This document shows positions 42,534 through 50,498 of a stretch of 64,000 bases of DNA, piece by piece. The first letter of the stretch is position 1, and every line of letters starts with the position of its first letter. The stretch comes from JBCBDX01 sp039822005 (GTDB taxonomy: Bacteria > Pseudomonadota > Alphaproteobacteria > Rhizobiales > Rhizobiaceae). The notes beneath the pieces were generated by a model. The model had not been told where the DNA came from and did not search any database. It was given only the letters and a program-made list of their open reading frames with translations. The position numbers were made by a program, and so were the translations under genes. The stretch spans positions 248,001 through 312,000 of the forward strand of contig JBCBMZ010000002.1 in assembly GCA_039822005.1 (NCBI GenBank), given 5' to 3'.

Positions 42534-43630
42534 CCATCCTCACGAAACAGCAGATACGTTAACGACGACATTGCTGCAACAAATACCGGGATCCAAGCCG
42601 CAAGAACCGGATGAATAATCCCGGCACTCCCGAAGGATTTGGTAAATTCTACGAGCACGTAAAGCACGAAGCCACAGGCGATGCCACCCAGAATCATCGT
42701 CGCAGACTGACCAAAACGCACAAACCGCAAAGATACGGTCGATGCAATCATGGTCATCGCCACCAGAAGTAGCGGAAGGGCCACAAGTGCATGAAATTGC
42801 ATCCTGAAAGGGAATGCTGCAACGCCAAATGATTCTGCGGTGCTGATCTGTCGAGGCAGCGTATAAACCGACACCATCTCAGGCGGCAGAAGCGCCTCGG
42901 CAATGATGGTGGGATCAAGGTTCGTGGGCACAAATATCACTTCATTGGTCTGTGGTGCTTCCCCCGCCTTGGTCGTGGTCACGACACGCAAAACCCATCG
43001 CTTTTCGCGCAGATCCGCCACTTTTGCATCATGGCGCTCTTTCATCGCGCCGTCTGGCGACATGCGCATGAAGGTCGCGCCGACAAGGCGTGCCTGACCA
43101 TTGTGGTTGGCCGAACGCTGTGCGTTAATCACCCAAATGTCGTCGCTTTGCGTGTCGGGTTGCCGCAGCCAGGGGGCTTTTTGCGCCAACAAACTGTTTT
43201 GGGTCGACGTTCCCCGCCATTGTCCTTCGATTTGCGTGGCTCGGGAAAATCCCTCCGCCGCAAGCGGATTAATAACCAGGACGAATAACGCGCCGACGAA
43301 AAACGCGCACAACCAAGTGGGCCGCAGAAATGCCCAGGCCGACACACCGCTTGCCCGCGCCACGACCAATTCATATTTCCGGTTAAGGCCGATCAAGGTG
43401 GCCACGGTCGCAAAAAGCATGATGAATGGCACCGCGATCTGGATGATCATCGGCACGCGCATCGCAGAGACAAGCAAAGCTGCGCCGGCGGTATAGTCCG
43501 GCAACTGGCTGGTCCGGTTGGAGAATTCGGTAAAATCAATCAGCAGCGCAATCGAACCGATGCCCAACACGAAATAAAACGTATTGGCCAGCAGGCGGAA
43601 GAAGATATAGCGCTGCAACGTTGAGGTCAT
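42530..43630 (-). CDS. lptG: LPS export ABC transporter permease LptG
   Basis: The 366-residue inner-membrane protein begins LQRYIFFRLLANTFYFV and has six helices, three at each end, around a periplasmic beta-jellyroll (about 115-265). With LptF and the ATPase LptB it extracts LPS from the inner membrane. ATG 43630 shares one base with the lptF stop (TGATG); a TTG one codon earlier is not needed. Confidence 0.93.
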   Translation of the reverse strand: MTSTLQRYIFFRLLANTFYFVLGIGSIALLIDFTEFSNRTSQLPDYTAGAALLVSAMRVPMIIQIAVPFIMLFATVATLIGLNRKYELVVARASGVSAWAFLRPTWLCAFFVGALFVLVINPLAAEGFSRATQIEGQWRGTSTQNSLLAQKAPWLRQPDTQSDDIWVINAQRSANHNGQARLVGATFMRMSPDGAMKERHDAKVADLREKRWVLRVVTTTKAGEAPQTNEVIFVPTNLDPTIIAEALLPPEMVSVYTLPRQISTAESFGVAAFPFRMQFHALVALPLLLVAMTMIASTVSLRFVRFGQSATMILGGIACGFVLYVLVEFTKSFGSAGIIHPVLAAWIPVFVAAMSSLTYLLFREDG

Positions 43631-44799
43631 CAAGGTGAGGCCTTTGCCTGAAACCGCGCACGCATGTGCCCCACGATACGCCCCGCATGATAGCCGAGCG
43701 TCTCGTGCGCCTTGAACTCGATCCCGCGCAGGAACATGAAAAGGCCCAGCGCGATCCCAAATAACGGAATTCCGGCCAGTACAAAGGCTAAATCTGGCGT
43801 GTCCTTGGTTTCATTATACGCAAAATAAGTGGCCCAGCGGTATAGCATGCCCCCGCCGAAGGCCATAAACATGGCGATGCCGCCGGATGTGCGATGCGAC
43901 TGTGGCTGGCCGATAATCGCCAGTGCCACCAGAGCGAACAAAAATGGCATCAGCCATTCGGTGAAGCGTTTTGTCAATTCCGCCCGCGCCTGGCCCGGCC
44001 AACGCTGGGCAAACTTATCATCGGCCGGGACATTGAAAAGATACAAGGTATCCTGCTCATGGAGGAAATAGGTTGCCTCGCCGCCGGTTGACCCGAATTG
44101 CGCCAGGCTTAAGGCATAAGCATCAAAACGGATGATCGAGACATTACCGGTTGCCGTATCACGCCGGTGGATCTGACCGTCTGTCATGGCGAGCGCCTCT
44201 GTTCCATTTACCTCGGTGACCATGGCGGATTGCGCGAAATAGTTCAGTTGCGATCCTTCTTCGCGCGTATCAGATATCATCAAGCCGATGAGGCGTCCGT
44301 CCGGGTTCTTTTGATCCACATAGATAACAAGGCCGCGTTCAGGGCGCTCAAAACGCCCCTCCGTAATAAATGAGGTCAACAAATCACTGCGCGCATTGAC
44401 GACAGTGTCGCGCACGGCCCGGTTTGAGGCCGGTTCAATGAAGTGATTGGAAATAAGAATGAAGGCCGACGCCAGTGATGCTACAAACAGCACCGGGCGC
44501 AATATCGCCACTCGGCTGACACCCGCGCTGGCGACAACCGGTAGCTCACTGTCGCTATTGAGTGCGTTGAACACATTGACGACACCGATCAAAATACCGA
44601 ACGGCAGCGTAATACTGATCAACTGGGGCGTCAGATAGGCCATAATCGTCAGAAAAACGAAGGCTGACTGCGCAGTGCCTGTCGCAAAATCAATCCGCGT
44701 CACGGCCTGAGTGACCCAGACAACGGCCAACATGGCGGCGAATGCCCCAAAAGACGCCGTAAACACACGCCTGAAAATGTACAGCTCAATGGTATTCAA
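43630..44799 (-). CDS. lptF: LPS export ABC transporter permease LptF
   Basis: The 389-residue protein has the LptF/LptG layout, starting NTIELYIFRRVFTASFGAF, with helices at both ends and a periplasmic domain between (for example FERPERGLVIYVDQKNPDG). The start is uncertain: the TTG at 44799 gives the usual five or six residues before YIFRR, with GGAA 12 bases upstream, while another TTG at 44847 would add 16 residues without a ribosome site. It is divergent from pepA and is the first gene of lptFGD-surA-pdxA-rsmA. Confidence 0.9.
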   Translation of the reverse strand: MNTIELYIFRRVFTASFGAFAAMLAVVWVTQAVTRIDFATGTAQSAFVFLTIMAYLTPQLISITLPFGILIGVVNVFNALNSDSELPVVASAGVSRVAILRPVLFVASLASAFILISNHFIEPASNRAVRDTVVNARSDLLTSFITEGRFERPERGLVIYVDQKNPDGRLIGLMISDTREEGSQLNYFAQSAMVTEVNGTEALAMTDGQIHRRDTATGNVSIIRFDAYALSLAQFGSTGGEATYFLHEQDTLYLFNVPADDKFAQRWPGQARAELTKRFTEWLMPFLFALVALAIIGQPQSHRTSGGIAMFMAFGGGMLYRWATYFAYNETKDTPDLAFVLAGIPLFGIALGLFMFLRGIEFKAHETLGYHAGRIVGHMRARFQAKASP

Positions 44800-44864
44800 A
44801 TGCTGTGCCCGTTCCCATGTATGGCGGTCAAACCACAGTTTTGCCAAATGCCCAAGGCACGGAT

Positions 44865-44894
44865 TTGATCTTCTCGATCAACGTTCCGTTAACA
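44865..44894 (+). promoter_or_regulatory. possible pepA promoter
   Basis: TTGATC (44865-44870) and TTAACA (44889-44894) are 18 bases apart in the divergent gap between lptF and pepA. The match to consensus is only moderate. Confidence 0.3.
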
Positions 44895-45036
44895 ATATGT
44901 CACGGTGCGCTAAATGTTCGCAAACAGGTTTGGTTAACAAGCTTTGAAGTCAACCGCTTGCGAAGCATCGCGTTCCTTGCCAAACGGTGAGTAATCGACC
45001 CAACATCATGTGGGCTATCAAGAAAAAAGGTCACCT

Positions 45037-46518
45037 ATGTCAATCCTACCAACCATCGCCTTTGCCAAACCTGCCAGTGTCAAGAAAGGCACCGTGGTCA
45101 TTTTCGCCGCGCAAGACGCTGACATTGTCGAAGAAGGTGCGGATATCGATCCATCCGGCGTTCTTGCACGCGCCGCCGAAGCGGCCAAATTCAAGGCCAA
45201 GAAGAAATCCACCTTTGAGGTTCTGGCACCGCACGAAAGTGCTGCCGATCGCGTCATTGTCATAGGTTTGGGCAAAACGGACGAGCTCACTGTTTCCGAT
45301 TGGTTGGCCTTGGGCGGTGTGACCAAAAAAGCGGTCGGCGACGCGGTAGCCATTACAGTTTTGGGCCATCATTTGATGGGTGCCGAGGAGGCCTCGACGC
45401 TAGCGCAGGGCTTCTTTTTGCGTTCCTACAGCTTCAAGAAGTACAAGAAGACTAAGAAAGATGACGACAAGGACGAGCCCAAGGCGCAGAAAGTCACGAT
45501 CCAGTGCGCCGATGCGACAGCTGCCAAAAAGCGCTGGGCCGACGATGAGGGCGTGGCCAAGGGTGTCATGCTCGCACGCGATCTCGTCAATGAACCTGCC
45601 AACATTTTGGGGCCCGAAGAGTTTGCCAGCCGTGCCCGAGGGCTCGAAGCGCTCGGCGTTGACGTTAATGTGCTCAGCGAAAAGGAAATGACCAAAATGG
45701 GCATGGGCGCGCTCTTGGGCGTCGCGCAGGGCTCGGTACGCCCGCCGCAACTGGTCGTCATGAAGTGGAATGGCGGCAAGGTGAAAGACAAGCCCATTGC
45801 CTTTATCGGCAAAGGCGTGACCTTTGATACCGGCGGCATTTCCATCAAGCCTGCCGGCGGCATGGAGGACATGAAGGGCGACATGGGCGGCGCCGCGGCG
45901 GTGACAGGCCTGATGCACGCGCTGGCAGCCCGCAAAGCCAAGGCCAATGTCATCGGCATCATCGGCCTTGTGGAGAACATGCCAGACGGTAATGCCCAGC
46001 GCCCCGGCGATATCGTCACGTCCATGTCAGGCCAAACCATCGAAGTGATCAACACCGACGCGGAAGGCCGCCTCGTGCTCGCCGACGCGCTGACTTACTG
46101 TGCGCAAGAATTCAAACCGCAATTCATGATCAATCTGGCAACGCTCACAGGTGCGATCATGGTGGCGCTTGGCAAGCATTATGCGGGCCTGTTCTCCAAT
46201 GATGATGAGTTGGCCGGCCAGATCAACGAGGCGGGCATCTCAACGGGCGAAAAAGTCTGGCGCATGCCGATCGGCCCGGAATATGACAAGATGATCGATA
46301 GCACCTTTGCCGACATGAAGAACATCGGCGGGCGCTGGGGCGGGTCGTGCACCGCAGCCCAATTCCTCAAGCGCTTTGTTGGTGAAACGCCATGGGCGCA
46401 TCTGGATATTGCGGGCACGGCCATGTCGTCACCGGCCAATGATATCAACACATCCTGGGGTTCGGGCTTTGGCGTGCGCCTGCTCGACCAGATGGTGCGC
46501 GACGCATACGAGGGCTGA
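45037..46518 (+). CDS. pepA: leucyl aminopeptidase (M17)
   Basis: The 493-residue protein has an N-terminal macro-like domain and the M17 catalytic domain. Zinc ligands and active residues lie in GKGVTFDTGGISIKPAGG and MKGDMGGAAAV, and in the family signature NTDAEGRLVLADAL. It removes N-terminal residues from peptides in the cytoplasm, and some members also bind DNA. ATG 45037 follows AAAAAAGG; the longer frame from 45010 lacks a ribosome site. It starts a plus-strand group with holC 8 bp downstream. Confidence 0.95.
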   Translation: MSILPTIAFAKPASVKKGTVVIFAAQDADIVEEGADIDPSGVLARAAEAAKFKAKKKSTFEVLAPHESAADRVIVIGLGKTDELTVSDWLALGGVTKKAVGDAVAITVLGHHLMGAEEASTLAQGFFLRSYSFKKYKKTKKDDDKDEPKAQKVTIQCADATAAKKRWADDEGVAKGVMLARDLVNEPANILGPEEFASRARGLEALGVDVNVLSEKEMTKMGMGALLGVAQGSVRPPQLVVMKWNGGKVKDKPIAFIGKGVTFDTGGISIKPAGGMEDMKGDMGGAAAVTGLMHALAARKAKANVIGIIGLVENMPDGNAQRPGDIVTSMSGQTIEVINTDAEGRLVLADALTYCAQEFKPQFMINLATLTGAIMVALGKHYAGLFSNDDELAGQINEAGISTGEKVWRMPIGPEYDKMIDSTFADMKNIGGRWGGSCTAAQFLKRFVGETPWAHLDIAGTAMSSPANDINTSWGSGFGVRLLDQMVRDAYEG

Positions 46519-46526
46519 GCAGGGCC

Positions 46527-46979
46527 GTGACCGAAGTCACCTTCTACCATCTGACCGAAACCGCACTGGACGATGCCTTGCCGGGCCTCGTCGTCAAGGC
46601 GCGCGAGCGCGGATGGCGGGTGACGGTGCAGGCAGAAGATGAGACCGCCGCGCAAGAACTTGACGCGCTGTTATGGTCGTTTGATCCGGTCTCATTTTTG
46701 CCGCACGGGCGCGATGGGGATGTGCCGCAAGAAGACCATCCGGTCTTTGTTACCGCAACGTCAGACAATCCCAATAAGAGCGCCATGCGTTTCGTGATCA
46801 ACCGGTGCATTTTGCCCACTGACCTTACGCCTTTTGAACGGGTCGCCCTGATGTTTGACGGGAAGGACATGGATGTGGTGGCCGACGCGCGCGAGAAGTG
46901 GAAGCACTTGAAGACCCAAGGCCACGCGCTCGCCTATTGGAAACAGACGCCGGAAGGCAAATGGGAGAAGGCGGCCTAG
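46527..46979 (+). CDS. holC: DNA polymerase III chi subunit
   Basis: The 150-residue protein begins at a GTG (46527) with CAGGG upstream. VTFYHLTETALDDALPGLVVKARERG is the typical chi N-terminus, and WSFDPVSFLPHG corresponds to the conserved W-FLPHG motif. Chi links the clamp loader to SSB at the replication fork. pepA-holC adjacency is widely conserved in proteobacteria and confirms the assignment. Confidence 0.92.
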   Translation: MTEVTFYHLTETALDDALPGLVVKARERGWRVTVQAEDETAAQELDALLWSFDPVSFLPHGRDGDVPQEDHPVFVTATSDNPNKSAMRFVINRCILPTDLTPFERVALMFDGKDMDVVADAREKWKHLKTQGHALAYWKQTPEGKWEKAA

Positions 46980-47771
46980 ATGATCAAGCTAATTGGGGCA
47001 GCAATCTTCGCAGTCGGCGCAGTTTTGGTGTGGGGGTTCCCTTCTGCGTTCGAATATTTCAACAATTTCGAGATCGGCAAGTATCGCATTTATGGCGAGC
47101 GGATCGGCCATGTGCCGATCAACCAATTGTCGCTGGGCCGCCTGGACACGCCGATTGTCATCAAAGCTACCGGCATGGCCGAAATCGAGCGTGAAAACCC
47201 TGGCGCCACCACGGAGCTTGAGCTTGCCATATTCAGGCAGGGCAGTGACGGTCGGCGCGGCGCACCGGTCTATTTGAGCCCGATTGCTTTCCGGTTGGCG
47301 GAGGCGGGTGGGGAAGACGACCAGCCGACGCGCGAGACGGCCCCGGTCACTCTGTCCTCCATCATTTCGCTGGAAGACGGACTTTACGGCATCGAAACCC
47401 GTGATGGCGCGACCAGTGATTTGAAACTGGTACATGTCGACATCACGCTGACCGGCCGCGCGAAGGGCGACGCCAATGGCTATGCGCCGATCGGTTATGG
47501 CCTTCTCGTCGCCGGCGTTGTGGTCTTCTTTTTTGGCCTCATGGACCATGCCATGTTTCGCTCACGCGATGACGATGACGATGACGATGATGATGACGAA
47601 GACGACGACGATGACGATGATGATGATGATGATGACCGGCCCGGAAAACGCAAAAAACGCCGCCGCAGGGCATCAGAAATAGGCCGCCGCATCCCCGTCG
47701 ACACACCCAAGCCCAAAGAAAAAGAACCGGCAAAACCCACCCGCAAATGGGGCAGGGGCGGCGCGGAGTAG
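46980..47771 (+). CDS. membrane protein with poly-Asp run and basic tail, unknown
   Basis: The 263-residue protein starts at the base after the holC stop. One hydrophobic segment spans residues 3-20 and another 172-190, so residues 21-171 should be periplasmic and the tail cytoplasmic. The tail is extreme: residues 197-219 are ten Asp, one Glu and twelve Asp, followed by RPGKRKKRRRR and a Pro/Lys-rich end. I recognise no family for the outer domain (IATELE-type beta-rich sequence around 70-90). The acidic run is coded by GAT/GAC repeats that can slip by whole codons. The position behind holC suggests cotranscription. Confidence 0.7.
   Translation: MIKLIGAAIFAVGAVLVWGFPSAFEYFNNFEIGKYRIYGERIGHVPINQLSLGRLDTPIVIKATGMAEIERENPGATTELELAIFRQGSDGRRGAPVYLSPIAFRLAEAGGEDDQPTRETAPVTLSSIISLEDGLYGIETRDGATSDLKLVHVDITLTGRAKGDANGYAPIGYGLLVAGVVVFFFGLMDHAMFRSRDDDDDDDDDDEDDDDDDDDDDDDRPGKRKKRRRRASEIGRRIPVDTPKPKEKEPAKPTRKWGRGGAE
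47568..47636 (+). repeat. GAY trinucleotide repeat coding 23 acidic residues
   Basis: Twenty-three codons in a row: ten Asp, one Glu (GAA), then twelve Asp, using GAT and GAC in irregular order with a block of six GAT near the end. Length change in steps of three keeps the frame. Confidence 0.95.
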
Positions 47772-47849
47772 GGCGCTTGTTTGGGGCAAATAATGCTGGT
47801 TAGGTAGACGCGGCAAGAAGGCAAAAGGTGGGGATGGGGTGAGCGATCG

Positions 47850-48383
47850 ATGATCAGATTTTCTAACTTTAAAATGATGACAGCTGCAGCTGCGGTGTTT
47901 GCCTTTTTTGTATCAACAGTTCTACAATGGTACGCGCTCAACAAATCGTTGGAGGTATCACGCGAACAGACTTCGGTTATAATCCACTTGTCACTTCTTG
48001 AGAGGTGGGAGAACAATGTCAGTTTCTCAGATATCGAACGCGCCATTGTTGAAAGTGAATTTTCGTACAATGGAAAACCAACCGCTGATCACACAGGTTT
48101 TGGCTGGTTGGAGATCAATGCGTATTTGAATTTTTTTGACAATCTGGCGGTTTACGAGATGAATAGTATTGTCCCTTTTGAGATAATTGACGCCTCGTTT
48201 GGAGCCGTTATTACCGAGTTGTATTTAAGTGGTCAAATTCGGGATTATGTAAATAAAATGAGAAGTAATGGCGGTCAGGAAAGAGCTTTCGCAAACTTAG
48301 AGCGGCTGGCCTTGAAAACAATTGCCGTTCCGTCAAATAAGAGGCATGTCGAGGAGTATAGCGTTGGATTTACTCGTTGGTAG
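47850..48383 (+). CDS. small membrane-anchored protein, unknown
   Basis: The 177-residue protein has one N-terminal membrane helix (about 10-27, TAAAAVFAFFVSTVLQWYAL) and a soluble, mixed alpha domain (RAIVESEFSYNG, GFGWLEINAYLNFFDNLAVYE). A GGGGTGAGC ribosome site precedes ATG 47850. No family recognised. The AT content is well above that of the preceding gene. The next gene starts inside its end, so the two should be co-translated. Confidence 0.6.
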   Translation: MIRFSNFKMMTAAAAVFAFFVSTVLQWYALNKSLEVSREQTSVIIHLSLLERWENNVSFSDIERAIVESEFSYNGKPTADHTGFGWLEINAYLNFFDNLAVYEMNSIVPFEIIDASFGAVITELYLSGQIRDYVNKMRSNGGQERAFANLERLALKTIAVPSNKRHVEEYSVGFTRW

Positions 48384-48903
48384 GTATTTTTGCTTTGTGC
48401 TTGCATTCGCATTTGTAGGCGGAACAGCCAAAGCGGATCAAAAATGCGAGCACCCTGGCGGCACTCGGTATTCGACCGATATGCAAACTGATTTGGGATT
48501 TGCAGGCGGTGGTGATGGCGAAAGTAACGCGCTCGAACAACAATTGGCGCGCTCGGCTGGCGGTGCTCCGGAAGGTGCTCGTCGTTCGCTGCCAACCACC
48601 ATAATCTCCGACTTTGATGTGTTTGAACGTGATATAAGTTTGAATGTCGATGACAATAATCGTTTAGAAAAACTAATCGAACGTGCCAGCGTGAGCGTGG
48701 AAGTTGTCATAGTATCGATTGAGTATAAAAACGAATTTGCTGAGTCTGCTCCAACGGTGCACGAATTAGTTCGCAACCACCTGCGTGAATTATTGAAGGG
48801 ATTTCCGAAACAAGACAACAGGGTCTGCATTCAAGTATCGGGCAACGATTTGTTGCACAATCATTTCCGCGTTACCTATTCGGTCTATCTCAACCCCTCA
48901 TGA
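48364..48903 (+). CDS. exported protein of unknown function, TTG start
   Basis: I place the start at TTG 48364 because GAGGAG lies exactly 7 bases before it and the product (179 residues) then begins with a good signal peptide (DLLVGRYFCFVLAFAFVGG, cut near AKA). Upstream ATGs at 48322 and 48346 lack a well-spaced site. The mature part has a Gly-rich linker (GFAGGGDGES) and a domain with VEVVIVSIEYKNEF and VHELVRNHLRELLKG, two cysteines in all. No family recognised. It overlaps the preceding gene by 20 bp and is convergent with the metallopeptidase-like gene, 2 bp away. Confidence 0.6.
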   Translation: MDLLVGRYFCFVLAFAFVGGTAKADQKCEHPGGTRYSTDMQTDLGFAGGGDGESNALEQQLARSAGGAPEGARRSLPTTIISDFDVFERDISLNVDDNNRLEKLIERASVSVEVVIVSIEYKNEFAESAPTVHELVRNHLRELLKGFPKQDNRVCIQVSGNDLLHNHFRVTYSVYLNPS

Positions 48904-48905
48904 AC

Positions 48906-50441
48906 TTATTCACACAGTTCAATCAGCTTGGATAATAGTTCGGCCGCCTGAGGTTGGGCCGATGCGGAGGCAACTTCAATGTTTATTTCTGCCGCTCGGA
49001 TCGCCTTTGGGCAGTCTTCCAACCGAAACTCTGCAATTGCAATGCCCACCCACGCATTTGCTTGGTGGGGTAGCAACTCGGTGGCTTTGTACAAGAATTC
49101 CAGCCCTGAAACGATATCCTCTCTAGTAGACTCATCATCAAAAACCAGTGATTGCCCGATGCCGTTGTGTAGCTGCGCGAGGGCGCGTCTGCTGCTAACT
49201 GCGCTCAGTTTGGAGATCGCGCCGTTCGGAATTGCAGACAATTGTCCAGCCTCGGGCGTTTCTGTCCAGCGATAGATAATGGTTGCTGTATTTGCGGCAA
49301 CCGTTTGTTTCAGCATCTTAGTTGTGTCTACCAAAGACATGCTTTTCTTGACACTTTCGTGAAACAGTTCTTCGTCGACTAGTGCCATGGCTTCAAGCAT
49401 ATGGGGCCGCTCATCTTCATCTGGTGAACCAATAAAGCTGTATTGTGCCGCCCATTCCTCAACTTCCTGAATCTCACTTGCAAGTTGGTTGATCGCGCGG
49501 TTGTGCAGTGGGCACTCTTCTCCAAGGTCCTTATTGCGGAGAAGCGGTGTCCAGCGCCATTCTGGCGTCGGATCGGATGCGTGGATAAAGCGTTCCATGT
49601 CGATCACAGCCTTAGCGGCCTCATGGTGACTAAAGAAAAACGAACGGCAAACCAAAGGATACCGTTTGAGGATGTTATCGTCGCCCATAAAGGCTCCGTC
49701 TGCTTCGATGAACTTCACAAGCCTGTCAAGAATATCAAAGAACAGATTGGCGCCAATTAGTTTTTGTTCACTGTGCAATGAATTGATAAATGAATATATA
49801 TCTGCTTCCAGTTCGGCCTCGATATCAGTCATTGCACCAAAATTTATGCGATCGAGATGGGAGTTAGATAAATGTGTGAATTCATGTAGTAAAATGATTC
49901 TGCTTAAATCGATAATTATATTTATTGTATATTCTCTTTCGGATTGTGAAAATGAATTGTTAAATAGATAAGTTATATTGCTTTTTTCAAGTTCTTCTTT
50001 ATTGAGACCAGAAAGGAATTTGTTTGTGCAGCGACCAAAATTTAAATGCGTTCGATGACAGCTATAAAAAAGACCTAATCCTGCCTCAAGCAAATCTGGG
50101 GGTAAATCATGCTCACCCAAAATCAGGGAGTCGAGAGTCATGATCATGCAGATCGATGGCGCAAAGTCGGTTGGAATGATCATTTCCAACTCGCCTTCGT
50201 CTGAAATTTCCACAAAAGGAAGTTGGAAAAATGCCGTATCTGATGCTCTAATGACTACGCTATCCGCAAATCTCGAATGTCTGAGCGGGAAATCATAAAA
50301 AACAGAGTTGCTATCCGGCTTCAAATACCGCTCAACCTGCAGATCGACTTCGTCGATACATGTGTCAAAATTGTATAAATCTTGCGAATATGCATTAGAT
50401 ACCAATTTAATGGTAATGAGCATGATATATAAAACACGCAT
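48906..50441 (-). CDS. exported HEXXH metallopeptidase-like protein with helical repeats
   Basis: The 511-residue protein starts at ATG 50441 behind AGGAG. Residues 1-19 form a signal peptide. HEFTH at 186-190 is an HEXXH zinc motif inside a helix (SRIILLHEFTHLSNSHL), and EAELEAD at 208-214 provides a third ligand, as in gluzincins with an ExxxD-type motif. The C-terminal part (about 400-510) looks like TPR-type helical pairs (FLYKATELLPHQANAWVGIA). Several cysteines suggest disulfides in the periplasm. I cannot assign it to a named peptidase family. The 5' two-thirds is distinctly AT-rich, in line with acquisition. Confidence 0.65.
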   Translation of the reverse strand: MRVLYIMLITIKLVSNAYSQDLYNFDTCIDEVDLQVERYLKPDSNSVFYDFPLRHSRFADSVVIRASDTAFFQLPFVEISDEGELEMIIPTDFAPSICMIMTLDSLILGEHDLPPDLLEAGLGLFYSCHRTHLNFGRCTNKFLSGLNKEELEKSNITYLFNNSFSQSEREYTINIIIDLSRIILLHEFTHLSNSHLDRINFGAMTDIEAELEADIYSFINSLHSEQKLIGANLFFDILDRLVKFIEADGAFMGDDNILKRYPLVCRSFFFSHHEAAKAVIDMERFIHASDPTPEWRWTPLLRNKDLGEECPLHNRAINQLASEIQEVEEWAAQYSFIGSPDEDERPHMLEAMALVDEELFHESVKKSMSLVDTTKMLKQTVAANTATIIYRWTETPEAGQLSAIPNGAISKLSAVSSRRALAQLHNGIGQSLVFDDESTREDIVSGLEFLYKATELLPHQANAWVGIAIAEFRLEDCPKAIRAAEINIEVASASAQPQAAELLSKLIELCE

Positions 50442-50498
50442 ACCATTTCTCCTAAATGGCTGAAGGCAGATTATACAATTCTTAGACGCTGCTGATTG

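Noticed and set aside
47568..47636. Possible CRISPR or tandem intergenic repeat
   Set aside because: The repeat unit is a codon inside an open gene, with no spacers.
47495..48070. A 191-codon minus-strand frame with a long Ser run
   Set aside because: The Ser run is just the complement of the GAY repeat; the frame crosses two real genes.
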